A stretch of 64,000 bases of DNA from Oscillospiraceae bacterium (lineage in GTDB: Bacteria; Bacillota; Clostridia; Oscillospirales; Ruminococcaceae), in NCBI GenBank assembly GCA_030539275.1, contig JAUNSK010000006.1, positions 62,001-126,000 of the forward strand. Reading direction: 5' to 3'. Position 1 is the stretch's first letter. Every line of letters starts with the position of its first letter. The notes below the pieces were generated by a model. That model saw only the letters and a list, made by a program, of their open reading frames with translations. It did no database searches and was not told the origin of the DNA. Of the stretch, positions 36,055-45,186 are shown piece after piece. Made by a program: the position numbers and the translations under genes.

Positions 36055-36489
36055 ATGAGATTATGGTCATGGCAGCTGCTGCCTTATCTGCCGGATCTTC
36101 AGCTGCGCGGTCAGCTCATGGAACTTGTCGGGCTTATGCATGAATGGCGTGACAAGGGGACGACCAATCATCTTGTAGTCAATAAAGTTATGGAGTATCC
36201 AAAAAGTGAATTATCAGGATATTTCAAATATTATAAAGACATTATGAGACGCAGATATGGCAATAATCTTGATAAATATATAGCAGAGTTCAGAGATTTT
36301 TCCGGTCCGGCGCACCACAAGGATTCATTTTTTGATGGCTGGCATGACCGTGAATACATGAGAGTCTGCATGGCAAATCTCTATGAAAAATACAGGTTTG
36401 GTGTAGGTAAATCACGCATCACGCAAGAGCAGTGGGAAGTTCTGTGTATCGGATATAAGAAATATACAGGTGAGGATTACAAAATATAA
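36055..36489 (+). CDS. Pyrimidine-dimer glycosylase/endonuclease V-like protein (Pyr_excise family)
   Basis: The 144-aa protein opens MRLWSWQLLPYLPDLQLRGQ, close to the MRLWHxxLIPxLPxxQLxGQ opening of bacterial T4 endonuclease V-like proteins (TIGR02328/PF03013). The family cuts at UV-damaged or otherwise altered bases. The ATG at 36055 has GGGTGAT in front and starts exactly at the family's first residue; an ATG 18 bases upstream adds an unmatched MNRVIY. It lies 18 bases before the jetD remnant, so it may share the Wadjet-like transcript. Link to defence is an inference. Confidence 0.8.
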   Translation: MRLWSWQLLPYLPDLQLRGQLMELVGLMHEWRDKGTTNHLVVNKVMEYPKSELSGYFKYYKDIMRRRYGNNLDKYIAEFRDFSGPAHHKDSFFDGWHDREYMRVCMANLYEKYRFGVGKSRITQEQWEVLCIGYKKYTGEDYKI

Positions 36490-36507
36490 AAAAACAGCGG
36501 GGCAGTT

Positions 36508-36977
36508 ATGGACATAAGAACCTATATTAAGGATTCCAGAAATAAGACCTTTACTCTGACTCAGCTGATGCAGGCTTCCGGCGTAAAAAATGAGGAAGAA
36601 CTGTTCAGAATAATTACGGCCTGTACTGATTCGGGCGATATAGAGCCGGTAAGGGCTTCAGGAACAAACGGAAACAGAAAATATCCTTTGTAAATAAAAT
36701 ACAGAAAAAAAGAGAACAGGAACACTCAGTTACCAATGTAAACCCTGAGCTTGATATAAATGCATTTGTTCCGGCATATGAAAAAATGCTGGAGCTTTCT
36801 GCCGGGATCAGGCTGCCTGACAGCGCAGACATGAGAAATGTCCCGGTCGAGACGGATTTTATAGAAAAATCATTTGACTCTGAAGCAGCCCGCAGGATAA
36901 CAGACCTGCTAAGCGCAAACAAACGGCTTCCACAGGAAATTGTAACTTACAAATATCTATGTACAACTATGAAATAA
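36508..36977 (+). pseudogene. Decayed jetD: N- and C-terminal ends kept, nuclease core deleted
   Basis: From 36508 the frame encodes a helix-turn-helix-like N-terminus (MDIRTYIKDSRNKTFTLTQL...NRKYPL) and stops at TAA 36691-36693. The codons after it continue IKYRK, so the stop stands where JetD relatives have Tyr (LYNKYR). In another frame, from about 36741, the text reads NPELDINAFVPAYEKMLELS and ends RLPQEIVTYKYLCTTMK, matching my memory of JetD C-termini. About 150-155 codons remain of a usual 370-400. The TOPRIM nuclease region is gone. It sits where jetD stands in D-A-B-C operons, 13 bases before jetA. Confidence 0.6.
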
Positions 36978-36990
36978 AGAAAGGTATAAA

Positions 36991-38541
36991 ATGAACCTCG
37001 AAATTAGCGAAATACTTGACGGCTTTGAACAGCGAATGAAATATATGAGTATCGTGAGGTGCCTTACAGAGCATACACGTCCTGATGTTATACGGGATAT
37101 TATCAGCGACGACGATATGCTCAACAACTGCATTATGGCGGTGCTTGTTTACATAATGGAACATAATCTGAGATATGACGCTGAATGTACAATTGACAAT
37201 GTATCCTCTTTTCTGCGTGAATTTCTTATTCTCAACGAAACAGATCCTGAAAGTTCTCCGGTACTAGCAAAGTACATAGTAGTAAACGTGCTTCAGAACA
37301 GCGGTATTATTCATGAGTTTCCTGTGTTCAGTCCGCTGACAATGAAGTGTGAGAAAATAAATATCAGACTTATCAATGATGTCAAAGGACGTTATCATCT
37401 TACTGATGACGCATATGAGTTTCTGTTTCGAACCAAGGAAATTGACAGTGAGCTTGACTTTTCGGTTGCCCGTTTCAAGCTGCATGAGCTTTTAAAGCGT
37501 GGAAATTACAACGATGCCCTCAGGCAGAGCAGGGAGCTTGTCAGCAAGATAAGAACCATGAAATCAGGTATCAATGACTTTATACAGAGATGCCGTGAAA
37601 ATATTTCACAGATCCTCATAGATGAATATGAAAAGATCATAAACAAGATACATACCATACTCAGTGAAGAAAGCAATGAGCTTGAGTCACTTGAGAAAAA
37701 TGTTCAGCTTACTCTGGATGCCATGAACCAGACAGATGAATACAACCGTGAGAATAATATCATCAACCAGAACATCAGATCAATGAACGAGATAGTATCA
37801 AATATCAGAATTGCTATCAATGAACAGCGTTCGCTTATGAACAGGCAGTACGATCTGTCAAAACAGTATCAGCAGCTTCTTCTAGACAATATGTATATCA
37901 GAAGCTATAAACGGTTCAATTTAGAACAAGAGCTTCTGGATGTATTCCGTAAAAAAGGCAGTGATACAGACAAGCTGTGTGATTTTGCACAGTTTATTCT
38001 CGGACCGTTCGGGAAACCACGCCTGAAAAAATATTTCAGTATCAGTGACTTCTATGACAAACAGAGCCTGACTGATAAGGAGTTAAGTGACAATGAAATA
38101 GTCCTTGAATCAGAAGATGACCAGGCAGCAAAATTAATTGACAGACGAAATGAGCTGCATCTTGGAATAATAAAAAGTCTTTTCATTTATATACAGGATC
38201 ATTCAAGGTTTACAGTAAGTGAATATCTTCACAGTCTGACACTGGAGGAGTTTGAAAACTACTGTGACGAACAGCTGCTTCCAGGCGTACTGCTTGCGCT
38301 GTACGATACAGGACGTATAGATATTGACAGCTGGAAAAGCACTCCTAAAACCATAATAGAACCTAACGGAGAATTTGAACTGGCATGGTGCCTGAGCAGA
38401 CTTCCGGATGAACTGCTTGAAATAAATGCTGTAAATATTATATGGAGTGATAAAACAACATTAATGAATATTTCTGACGGGGAGCGTCAGAGAAAAATTG
38501 AAATAACTGATTTTATAATAGAGGTGTCAGCAAATGAATGA
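36991..38541 (+). CDS. jetA: Wadjet-like JetA (kleisin-type subunit, DUF5716-like)
   Basis: The 516-aa cytoplasmic protein has an N-terminal winged-helix-like region (about 1-150), a long central coiled coil (about 170-330, rich in Glu, Asn, Ile and Leu with heptad spacing), and a C-terminal globular domain. This is the layout of MukF/JetA-type kleisins that bridge SMC heads. I equate it with the DUF5716 family found beside DUF6063 and SMC genes in clostridia. AAAGGTATAAA precedes the ATG. It overlaps jetB by 8 bases. The JetA name rests on gene order and architecture. Confidence 0.75.
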   Translation: MNLEISEILDGFEQRMKYMSIVRCLTEHTRPDVIRDIISDDDMLNNCIMAVLVYIMEHNLRYDAECTIDNVSSFLREFLILNETDPESSPVLAKYIVVNVLQNSGIIHEFPVFSPLTMKCEKINIRLINDVKGRYHLTDDAYEFLFRTKEIDSELDFSVARFKLHELLKRGNYNDALRQSRELVSKIRTMKSGINDFIQRCRENISQILIDEYEKIINKIHTILSEESNELESLEKNVQLTLDAMNQTDEYNRENNIINQNIRSMNEIVSNIRIAINEQRSLMNRQYDLSKQYQQLLLDNMYIRSYKRFNLEQELLDVFRKKGSDTDKLCDFAQFILGPFGKPRLKKYFSISDFYDKQSLTDKELSDNEIVLESEDDQAAKLIDRRNELHLGIIKSLFIYIQDHSRFTVSEYLHSLTLEEFENYCDEQLLPGVLLALYDTGRIDIDSWKSTPKTIIEPNGEFELAWCLSRLPDELLEINAVNIIWSDKTTLMNISDGERQRKIEITDFIIEVSANE

Positions 38542-39238
38542 AAAAGCTCTGATGATCTTCAGACAGCTGCTTAAAACCGGGATGATATCAAGAAATGATA
38601 ATCCTGAGTTATGGAATGATTTTGAAACTGCTCAGGTCCGCGAGGCACTTGATGTGCTCAGAAAACAGCTTGACTTTGATATTTACCGGGCATCAGACCG
38701 TGCATATCTGATACCGGAAGAGGATAATGTTATATTCAGCAAGGACAATATGGATTTCAGACGTGATATAAGATCAGGAAATGATATAAAGATCACTGAT
38801 CTGTATCTTCTCAACTACATGTCAATGTATCTTCTGTACGAATTTTTTCATGGAGAGGGTGCGGAACCTTTATGCAGGGATTTTGTAGAGCAGGATGATT
38901 TTATCAGCATTTTTACAAGTCACTGTGAATCTGTCAGCCTGAGAAAATCGGATGCAGATGACATCAGTGATAAATACAGCATTAATTTCTGCAAAATGGC
39001 TGATCAGTGGCTTACAAAAACATATGGTGAACCTGACAGCAGACAGATCGCTACAAAAACAGGATGTCTTAACAGAGTGCTCATCAAAATGAGAAATGAA
39101 AATCTGTTTATTGATGACAACAACATGATAGTTCCTACTCAGAAGCTAAAGGATATCATGCCTTATTTTCTAAGAAAAGAAAGAACAGCTTCAATTCACA
39201 GATTTTTAGGAGGTCAGGACAATGCCGCAGATCAGTAA
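38534..39238 (+). CDS. jetB: Wadjet-like JetB (small bridging subunit, DUF6063-like)
   Basis: The 234-aa protein is predicted to be a tandem winged-helix protein, the MukE/KITE-like partner that binds kleisin and SMC. It begins EKALMIFRQLLKTGMISRND, has a central LYLLNYMSMYLLYEFFHGEG helix, and a C-terminal LNRVLIKMRNENLFIDDNN segment. It overlaps jetA by 8 bases and jetC by 17 bases, so the three products are made in step. I recall the family as DUF6063, always adjacent to DUF5716 genes. Confidence 0.75.
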   Translation: MNEKALMIFRQLLKTGMISRNDNPELWNDFETAQVREALDVLRKQLDFDIYRASDRAYLIPEEDNVIFSKDNMDFRRDIRSGNDIKITDLYLLNYMSMYLLYEFFHGEGAEPLCRDFVEQDDFISIFTSHCESVSLRKSDADDISDKYSINFCKMADQWLTKTYGEPDSRQIATKTGCLNRVLIKMRNENLFIDDNNMIVPTQKLKDIMPYFLRKERTASIHRFLGGQDNAADQ

Positions 39239-42200
39239 GATAAGAGTAGTTAACTGCTGGTACAATAACGGAAAAAGACTGATACCGGATGAAACCTTTG
39301 ATTTTCTGTCTCCGTCTGCTCAGCCGAACAATACCCTGATCGCACTGGCAAACGGAGGCGGAAAGTCAGTTCTTGTACAGATGATGCTTCAGCCTGTGTG
39401 TCCTCTCAGGAGTCTCGGCAGAAGGATAGGGGACTATTTTGAAAAGGCCAGTGACCACTGCTACATACTGCTCGAATGGAAACTCGATGGTTCTAACGAG
39501 TATCTGCTGACCGGTATCTCTATCTCTGCCGGTGCAAGAACAGACAGTGAGGATGAGAATGAAAATAAAACACGAACTCTGAAGCATTATACATTCACAG
39601 CCAAATATATCCCGTCAGGCACCAGTGACTATACACTTGACAATCTGCCTCTCTCATCTATGGAAAACGGACAGTTTAAAGCTCAGTCATTCTCATTTGT
39701 AAGGGATCTTGCCAAGAATAAAAATAATATAACTGTTTTTTCAGACAGTGAACATGAAAAATACCGTCACGAACTGCTTAACCACGGCATCTCAAGATTT
39801 GAGTGGGAAAATGTCATCAGTAAGGTAAACCTTGTTGAGGGAGGACTCATAAAATATTTTGAAGCCTTCAGGACTTCGGACTCACTTATCAATAATCTCC
39901 TTATCAAAACTATTGAGGATAACCAGAACAGCAGCGGTGATGATCAGTCACTTAAAAATCTGTTTATTAATTACTCTGGAGAATACAGTAGGTTGAGGGA
40001 AAACGAGGAACGCCGCGGGTTTGCTGCACAGGTAAGAGATGAGATCACAGGTAAGCTTACCGGAGTTGAACATCTGCGGGAACTCAGTGATGAGCTTGCG
40101 TCATCACAGGCTGTTATGCGTGGTTTCATCAAAGCACTAGGAGTAAAGTATCAGCAGCTGCGAAAATCAGAAGATGATATTGCCCGGAAGACAGCATCAC
40201 TCAAAGATGATATCAGGCATCTTAGGTTTGAAGAGGCTTCACTTGTTTACTATAAAGCTGATTCGCTGTATTCTGACGCCGATGCTGAATATATTAAGGC
40301 ACTCAATAAACTTGAGGATACTCAGTTTAATTATAATGATACTGAAAAAAAGCTCAGGATAATGAAATGTGCACATGAAAACGATCAGATCAGAAGACTG
40401 ACAGGTGAAAAACAGGGTGCTGCCATTGCGATCGATCAACTGAGCGGAAATTCTGAATATCTCAACAGATCTCAGAAGCTTGGATATTCAATATATTTTA
40501 AAGCTGATAAAGAAGCTAAGGAAACTGATTTTTCAATTAATGATCTGAATAATAAAATCATCGAATCTGATCAGGTGCTGGAACAGGCAAAAAAACAGAA
40601 AAAGGAACTTCAGACGCAGTACAGCAGAATAAAATCTGAAGCTGACACCATGAGCGGAAGACTTATCAGTTTAGATGAGTCGATCTCAAAGAAAGCAGCG
40701 ATGCTGGAACTTGATCTGGTCAGGAAACTTGATGCTAGTTATCAGACTGACTGTATAACTGATGAAAGAAAAAAACTTGAGGATCGTCGCAATGAGATCT
40801 GTGAAGAAAGACAGTCTCTGTGCAATGAAAAAGCAGAGCTTGAGAAGAGAAAAAAAGAGATCATAAAAGAAGAAATTGCGCTGACTGTTAAAATAAATGA
40901 ACTTAAGGCAAGCATTGACGTGCAGGAAAAAAATCTTGATGAATATAATACTGCTTCTGAGAAGATAAATGAACTCTGTCAGCTCTTCTCACTGCCGGAC
41001 GACAGCATTTATAACGGCAGACTTACTCAGGTGATTTTAAATGCTGTAAAACAGGTAAAGGCAGAATCAGAGGGAATAAGCCACCGCATTATTCTTCAGA
41101 ATGAGCAGATAGAGGCTGCAAAAAAAGGTTGTCTGCATATACCTCATGCAGTACTAAAGTATCTTGATTCGACTTCAATAGAATACCAGACATGTGAAAA
41201 GTATTTAAGAAGCGGTTCGTACAGTAAAGAAAAAATTTCTCAGATGCTGACCATCATGCCTCAACTGGCATTTGGAATTGCGGTGTTTGATGATGACTAT
41301 GAAAAGATACTTGCAGACTCGTCAGCTCAGTGGCTGCCATGCGTTGTTCCTGTTTTCAGATATGACGATATTGCAGAATGTGCCAAAGGAAATTCGGTTA
41401 TATCTAACCGCATGATCTCTTGTTATTCAAAAAGATATTTTGATGATCCTGACGGATGTTGCCATGATTTTGAAAACAGCCTGAATTCATTGAAAGAATC
41501 CTATAACTTTCAGCAGGATCGTATCAAAAAGCTTGATGATTATATCGGGATCTGCAGCGCGTTTACATATGCAAGCGATTTTAAGGAAAAACAGACACTG
41601 AAAATTCAGTCAATAAAAAATGATATTTCAAAAGCTAACACAGAGCTTTCGCAGACACAGGCAAGTGCCGGAAAAACGGATGAGCGCATAAATGAAATCA
41701 CTGTGCTTTCAGGAAATCTTGATAAAGAAAGCAATGCAGTTAATTCTGAGCTGAGTTCACTTAACGAGCTTTTTCAGGATTGTGAAAACTGCCATAAATA
41801 CCTTGAAGAAATATCAGCTATGAGCTCACAGCTCAAAGACATTGAAACACGCAGCAACAAGGCTGAGCAGATCATCAGTGAACAGACGGCCGTAAGCGGA
41901 GATCTGAAAGCTTCTCTCAGAAACGCAGCAGAGATCAAAAGCAAGCTGAACGGATACTTAGAGCAGTTCAGGGATTATAAGCCAACAGAAATTTTAGACG
42001 ATGATATAGAATCTCTGATTTCACAGCTCAGTAAACTCAATGAAAACCAGAACAAAAGCATTGAAGAACTGAATAAAGTGATTGAAAGGTGCACCGGTGA
42101 GATCAGCCGATGCAGAAAAGAAATCAGCCGTCTTGGTATAGAAGAAGAACTGTATGCCGGAGTAATGTATTCAGGTGAAAGAGAAGAGGAACTGATAAGT

Positions 42201-43586
42201 CAGTGTGATAAACTGAATAATGAGAAAAAAACTATTGAATCTGATAAAAATGAAAAGTATGAGACAAGAATGAAATTAATGTCAAAGAGGGAAGTAGCTC
42301 AGGAAAAACTATATGATTTTTCTCCTGATAAAACTCCTCTGTCTGTAAATGAAATATCAGACTGCATTCATAAGGATGTCATCAGAGAAAAGAACTCGCA
42401 GCTCAGCGGATATATTGATGAGTCGGAAAAGATCAATAAGAAAGCCGGAGAAATAAAAATAATACTGGATTCACAAGGTGATTATACGAAAGATTTAAAT
42501 CTGCGTATAAATACAGTTGAGATAGAAAGTGACCCGTCCGCACAAAGACAGCGTATTTCAGACCTGATAGCAAAAGCTTCAAAAGAATTCAGTATTGCAG
42601 AGCATGATTTCAGGCAGGAAATTGATGAGATGAAAAAAAGGCTTGATAAAAGAGATGATTTTGCTCAGGTATTTGATGATATATATTCTGTTATAGCAAG
42701 AGAAAGTGAAGACGGTGACAAATATAGAACACTCAGCGTTCATATGCAGGATCAGGCAGCAACTCTGAGTAAGCTTATTAATGCACTTGATACTGATCTT
42801 TCAAAGCTTGATGAGAAAAAAGAATTTCTTATAGAACAGTGTCAGCGGCAGGGAAAATATATTTACGATGAACTTAAAACCATATCTGCTGGTTCAAAGG
42901 TCAAAATAAACGGTCACAGTACACCTGTTGTCATGCTAAAGCTTGATCTGAATGAAGAAATTGATGAAAGTGCTGCGAGGTCACGCATTGAGACAGAAAC
43001 TCAGACAGGTATCCGTGAATATCTTGATGCGGTTGAAAAAAATGATGATGAAACTTCGCTTATGAAAATTGCAGACAGGATAGTCAGCAGCAGAAATCTT
43101 CTGAACAAATACACCGGAAGAGACAGCATTTCAGTCAGGGTCTACAAGATCGATGTCAACGAAAAGAACGGAACGTACAGAACCTGGGAACAGTCACTTG
43201 TCAAAAACAGCGGTGGTGAGTGCTTCGTAGTCTATTTTTCAGTTTTACTTTCTGTTATGAGCTACGCAAGATCATCCGAAGCATGTGCGTCAGCACCGGG
43301 AATAAAAGCCGGAAGTGTACTCATCCTCGACAATCCATTCGGCGCGATCACTTCATCCCATCTTCTCGAACCGATGTTCCAGATAGCCCGAAAGTTCAGA
43401 GTCCAGCTCATATGTCTGTCCGATATCAGCAAATGCAACATAACAAAATGCTTCGATACCGTAATCAGAATAACGATCCGAAAACTTCAGTTCTCAAACT
43501 ACGAGATATTAACCCCCGAACGCGACGACCAGCTAGAACAAACCGAACACGCCTTCTACAAAACCCAGCAAATAAGTATGTTCTGA
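39222..43586 (+). CDS. jetC: Wadjet-like JetC (SMC/MukB-type ATPase)
   Basis: The 1454-aa SMC-like ATPase has Walker A ANGGGKSVLVQMM near residues 43-55, very long coiled coils on either side of a central hinge-like globular region (about 620-760), the ABC signature VKNSGGECF near 1328-1336 and Walker B GSVLILDNPFG near 1363-1373. All ATPase motifs are intact. In Wadjet systems this protein extrudes DNA loops and, with JetD, recognises and cleaves plasmids. AGGAGG at 39208 precedes the ATG, inside jetB. Here the nuclease partner is broken, so loop extrusion without cleavage is the most it could do alone. Confidence 0.85.
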   Translation: MPQISKIRVVNCWYNNGKRLIPDETFDFLSPSAQPNNTLIALANGGGKSVLVQMMLQPVCPLRSLGRRIGDYFEKASDHCYILLEWKLDGSNEYLLTGISISAGARTDSEDENENKTRTLKHYTFTAKYIPSGTSDYTLDNLPLSSMENGQFKAQSFSFVRDLAKNKNNITVFSDSEHEKYRHELLNHGISRFEWENVISKVNLVEGGLIKYFEAFRTSDSLINNLLIKTIEDNQNSSGDDQSLKNLFINYSGEYSRLRENEERRGFAAQVRDEITGKLTGVEHLRELSDELASSQAVMRGFIKALGVKYQQLRKSEDDIARKTASLKDDIRHLRFEEASLVYYKADSLYSDADAEYIKALNKLEDTQFNYNDTEKKLRIMKCAHENDQIRRLTGEKQGAAIAIDQLSGNSEYLNRSQKLGYSIYFKADKEAKETDFSINDLNNKIIESDQVLEQAKKQKKELQTQYSRIKSEADTMSGRLISLDESISKKAAMLELDLVRKLDASYQTDCITDERKKLEDRRNEICEERQSLCNEKAELEKRKKEIIKEEIALTVKINELKASIDVQEKNLDEYNTASEKINELCQLFSLPDDSIYNGRLTQVILNAVKQVKAESEGISHRIILQNEQIEAAKKGCLHIPHAVLKYLDSTSIEYQTCEKYLRSGSYSKEKISQMLTIMPQLAFGIAVFDDDYEKILADSSAQWLPCVVPVFRYDDIAECAKGNSVISNRMISCYSKRYFDDPDGCCHDFENSLNSLKESYNFQQDRIKKLDDYIGICSAFTYASDFKEKQTLKIQSIKNDISKANTELSQTQASAGKTDERINEITVLSGNLDKESNAVNSELSSLNELFQDCENCHKYLEEISAMSSQLKDIETRSNKAEQIISEQTAVSGDLKASLRNAAEIKSKLNGYLEQFRDYKPTEILDDDIESLISQLSKLNENQNKSIEELNKVIERCTGEISRCRKEISRLGIEEELYAGVMYSGEREEELISQCDKLNNEKKTIESDKNEKYETRMKLMSKREVAQEKLYDFSPDKTPLSVNEISDCIHKDVIREKNSQLSGYIDESEKINKKAGEIKIILDSQGDYTKDLNLRINTVEIESDPSAQRQRISDLIAKASKEFSIAEHDFRQEIDEMKKRLDKRDDFAQVFDDIYSVIARESEDGDKYRTLSVHMQDQAATLSKLINALDTDLSKLDEKKEFLIEQCQRQGKYIYDELKTISAGSKVKINGHSTPVVMLKLDLNEEIDESAARSRIETETQTGIREYLDAVEKNDDETSLMKIADRIVSSRNLLNKYTGRDSISVRVYKIDVNEKNGTYRTWEQSLVKNSGGECFVVYFSVLLSVMSYARSSEACASAPGIKAGSVLILDNPFGAITSSHLLEPMFQIARKFRVQLICLSDISKCNITKCFDTVIRITIRKLQFSNYEILTPERDDQLEQTEHAFYKTQQISMF

Positions 43587-43600
43587 CCCCCGTTTTCCTA

Positions 43601-43872
43601 TGAATCACCGAAGGTTCAGGGCGACCGGAAAGCCCTGATCGCCTCCGCAGAGGCGAAACTTCTGAAAGACAATAAAAACTATTTATATCTGTAAAAACTA
43701 TGAATCACCGAAGGTTCAGGGCGATCGGAAAGCCCTGATCGCCTCCGCAGAGGCGAAACTTCTGAAAGATAATAAAAACCATTTATATCTGTAAAAACTA
43801 TGAATCACCGAAGGTTCAGGGCGACCGGAAAGCCCTGATCGCTTCCGCAGAAGCGAAACATCTGAAAGACAA
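43601..43872 (+). repeat. Three tandem copies of an exact 100-bp repeat with two conserved hairpins
   Basis: Units start at 43601, 43701 and 43801 (the last about 72 bp). Each begins TGAATCACCGAAGGTTCAGG and contains CAGGGC...GCCCTG and TCGCCTC-CGCA-GAGGCGA hairpins. Copy 3 changes the second stem to TCGCTTC-CGCA-GAAGCGA, altering both sides so that pairing is kept. The GC-rich cores are separated by an A/T-rich linker. It lies between jetC and a GNAT gene. There is no spacer variation as in CRISPR. The function is unknown; it may be structured RNA or a REP-like array. Confidence 0.85.
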
Positions 43873-43899
43873 TTCTAAACATATTAAAAGGAGACAACT

Positions 43900-44358
43900 A
43901 TGACAATCACAAAAATAACACTCCAGACCTATGACGAGGCCATCACCCTTGTAAAAAGAGTATTTATGAAATTTGAAGCCCCCGAATACCCCGAAGAGGG
44001 TATTAAAACCTTCATGGATTTTGTAGATAACAAAGCTGAGGCATCGCAACTCGAAATGTACGGTGCATTTGTCGACAATACTCTCGCCGGAATCATTGCA
44101 ACCCGCATGAGCGGCAAACATATCTCATTATTCTTCGTAGATGAAAAATATCAGGGCAGGGGAATAGGCAGTGCTCTGATGAAATACATGATTAATCGTA
44201 ATGAAAATGAGTATATAACAGTAAACTCGTCACCCTATGCCGTAGAAATATATAAAAATCTAGGCTTTAAAGCAATGGACAAAGAAAAAATCACTGACGG
44301 CATCAGATATACCCCTATGAAGTACAGAAATACAGGTATGACTGATTTTAATAATTAA
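43900..44358 (+). CDS. GNAT-family N-acetyltransferase
   Basis: The 152-aa protein has the acetyl-CoA binding motif A (ISLFFVDEKYQGRGIGSALMKYM, about residues 76-98) and motif B (VNSSPYAVEIYKNLGFKAM). It is a single-domain acetyltransferase with no visible substrate clue. AAAAGGAGACAACT precedes the ATG. It starts 28 bases after the 100-bp repeat array and ends before a terminator, so it may be its own unit or the tail of the upstream operon. Confidence 0.9.
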   Translation: MTITKITLQTYDEAITLVKRVFMKFEAPEYPEEGIKTFMDFVDNKAEASQLEMYGAFVDNTLAGIIATRMSGKHISLFFVDEKYQGRGIGSALMKYMINRNENEYITVNSSPYAVEIYKNLGFKAMDKEKITDGIRYTPMKYRNTGMTDFNN

Positions 44359-44379
44359 AACTGTAATGTAAAATATAGA

Positions 44380-44424
44380 AACAGCATTGGGTACATATTT
44401 TTATGACTCAATGCTGTTTTATTT
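44380..44424. terminator. Stem-loop terminator between convergent genes
   Basis: AACAGCATTG (44380-44389) pairs with CAATGCTGTT (44409-44418), followed by TTATTT. It separates the GNAT gene from the converging ABC permease gene. Confidence 0.72.
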
Positions 44425-44454
44425 ATAGGTTTATATAACTTTAAAAGAATATTA

Positions 44455-45186
44455 TTATGCAAGTCTCGGTTTGTTCTTCCATCTGATATTAACGGCCATA
44501 AAAATAATACCAAAAATAACATAGCACCCTCTTGCAGCCAGCCATATAACATTGTATGTAAAATCCGGCTCACCGTCATTATTCACAGGAAGTGTCAGAG
44601 GATATGATGAAAAGAACCGGGAACCAAACAGATCATATGCACCGGTTGATCCTGCAAAACCTAAAGCAAATGATATGATTATCAGCAGATAAATAAGGCT
44701 CTGATGTATTCTTCCCAGAAGACTGCCAAGTGATGAAATAAACACGAAACAAGGAACTGTCACAAGTATGCAGGGCAAAAAATAGTCACTGAAACTGTAA
44801 TAATGAAAACAGCACATAAAGAATATTATATTCACAGCAGATGTCAGGACAACAAAAATTATGAAGCTCGCAAACAGCACGGCGCAGCGGATAAACTGTA
44901 TCTGTGTATCTGTCACCGGTGCAGCCAGAATCAGTTTTTCAGCTGTCTTTTGTTGCTTACTATAATACTGCGCCTGTATAAGAAGTATAGCAGCAATTTC
45001 GAACGGAAGTATTTTACCTGCAAAAGTACAGAAACTCCATACTGAAAACGGCGCTGTATATGCAATTCCCTGAATAATATCTGTTGTGAATGTGTACCAT
45101 GCATACACCAGATTTGCAAGCAGCATTATAAGAAAAAACCAGCTGAATACAAATCGTCTCAGCTCATACCAGAAAGCTTTAATCAA
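44455..45186 (-). CDS. ABC-2 type transporter permease, small subunit
   Basis: The 243-aa protein has six hydrophobic helices in ABC-2 arrangement, the first at about 12-32. A cytoplasmic loop reads QQKTAEKLILAAPVTDTQIQF. It overlaps the large permease gene by 8 bases and is the last gene of a three-gene operon with the ATPase at 47349-48209. The loop motif resembles bacitracin or lantibiotic-type exporters and those found with M1-peptidase fusions. The cargo is unknown. Confidence 0.75.
   Translation of the reverse strand: MIKAFWYELRRFVFSWFFLIMLLANLVYAWYTFTTDIIQGIAYTAPFSVWSFCTFAGKILPFEIAAILLIQAQYYSKQQKTAEKLILAAPVTDTQIQFIRCAVLFASFIIFVVLTSAVNIIFFMCCFHYYSFSDYFLPCILVTVPCFVFISSLGSLLGRIHQSLIYLLIIISFALGFAGSTGAYDLFGSRFFSSYPLTLPVNNDGEPDFTYNVIWLAARGCYVIFGIIFMAVNIRWKNKPRLA

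Noticed and set aside
36786-36977. A separate 63-aa gene before jetA
   Set aside because: The frame is open well upstream of this ATG, there is no ribosome binding site, and the sequence reads as the C-terminal end of the broken jetD.
43601-43872. Tandem repeats considered as a CRISPR array
   Set aside because: The repeat period is exactly 100 bp with almost identical whole units, so there are no unique spacers, and no cas genes are near.
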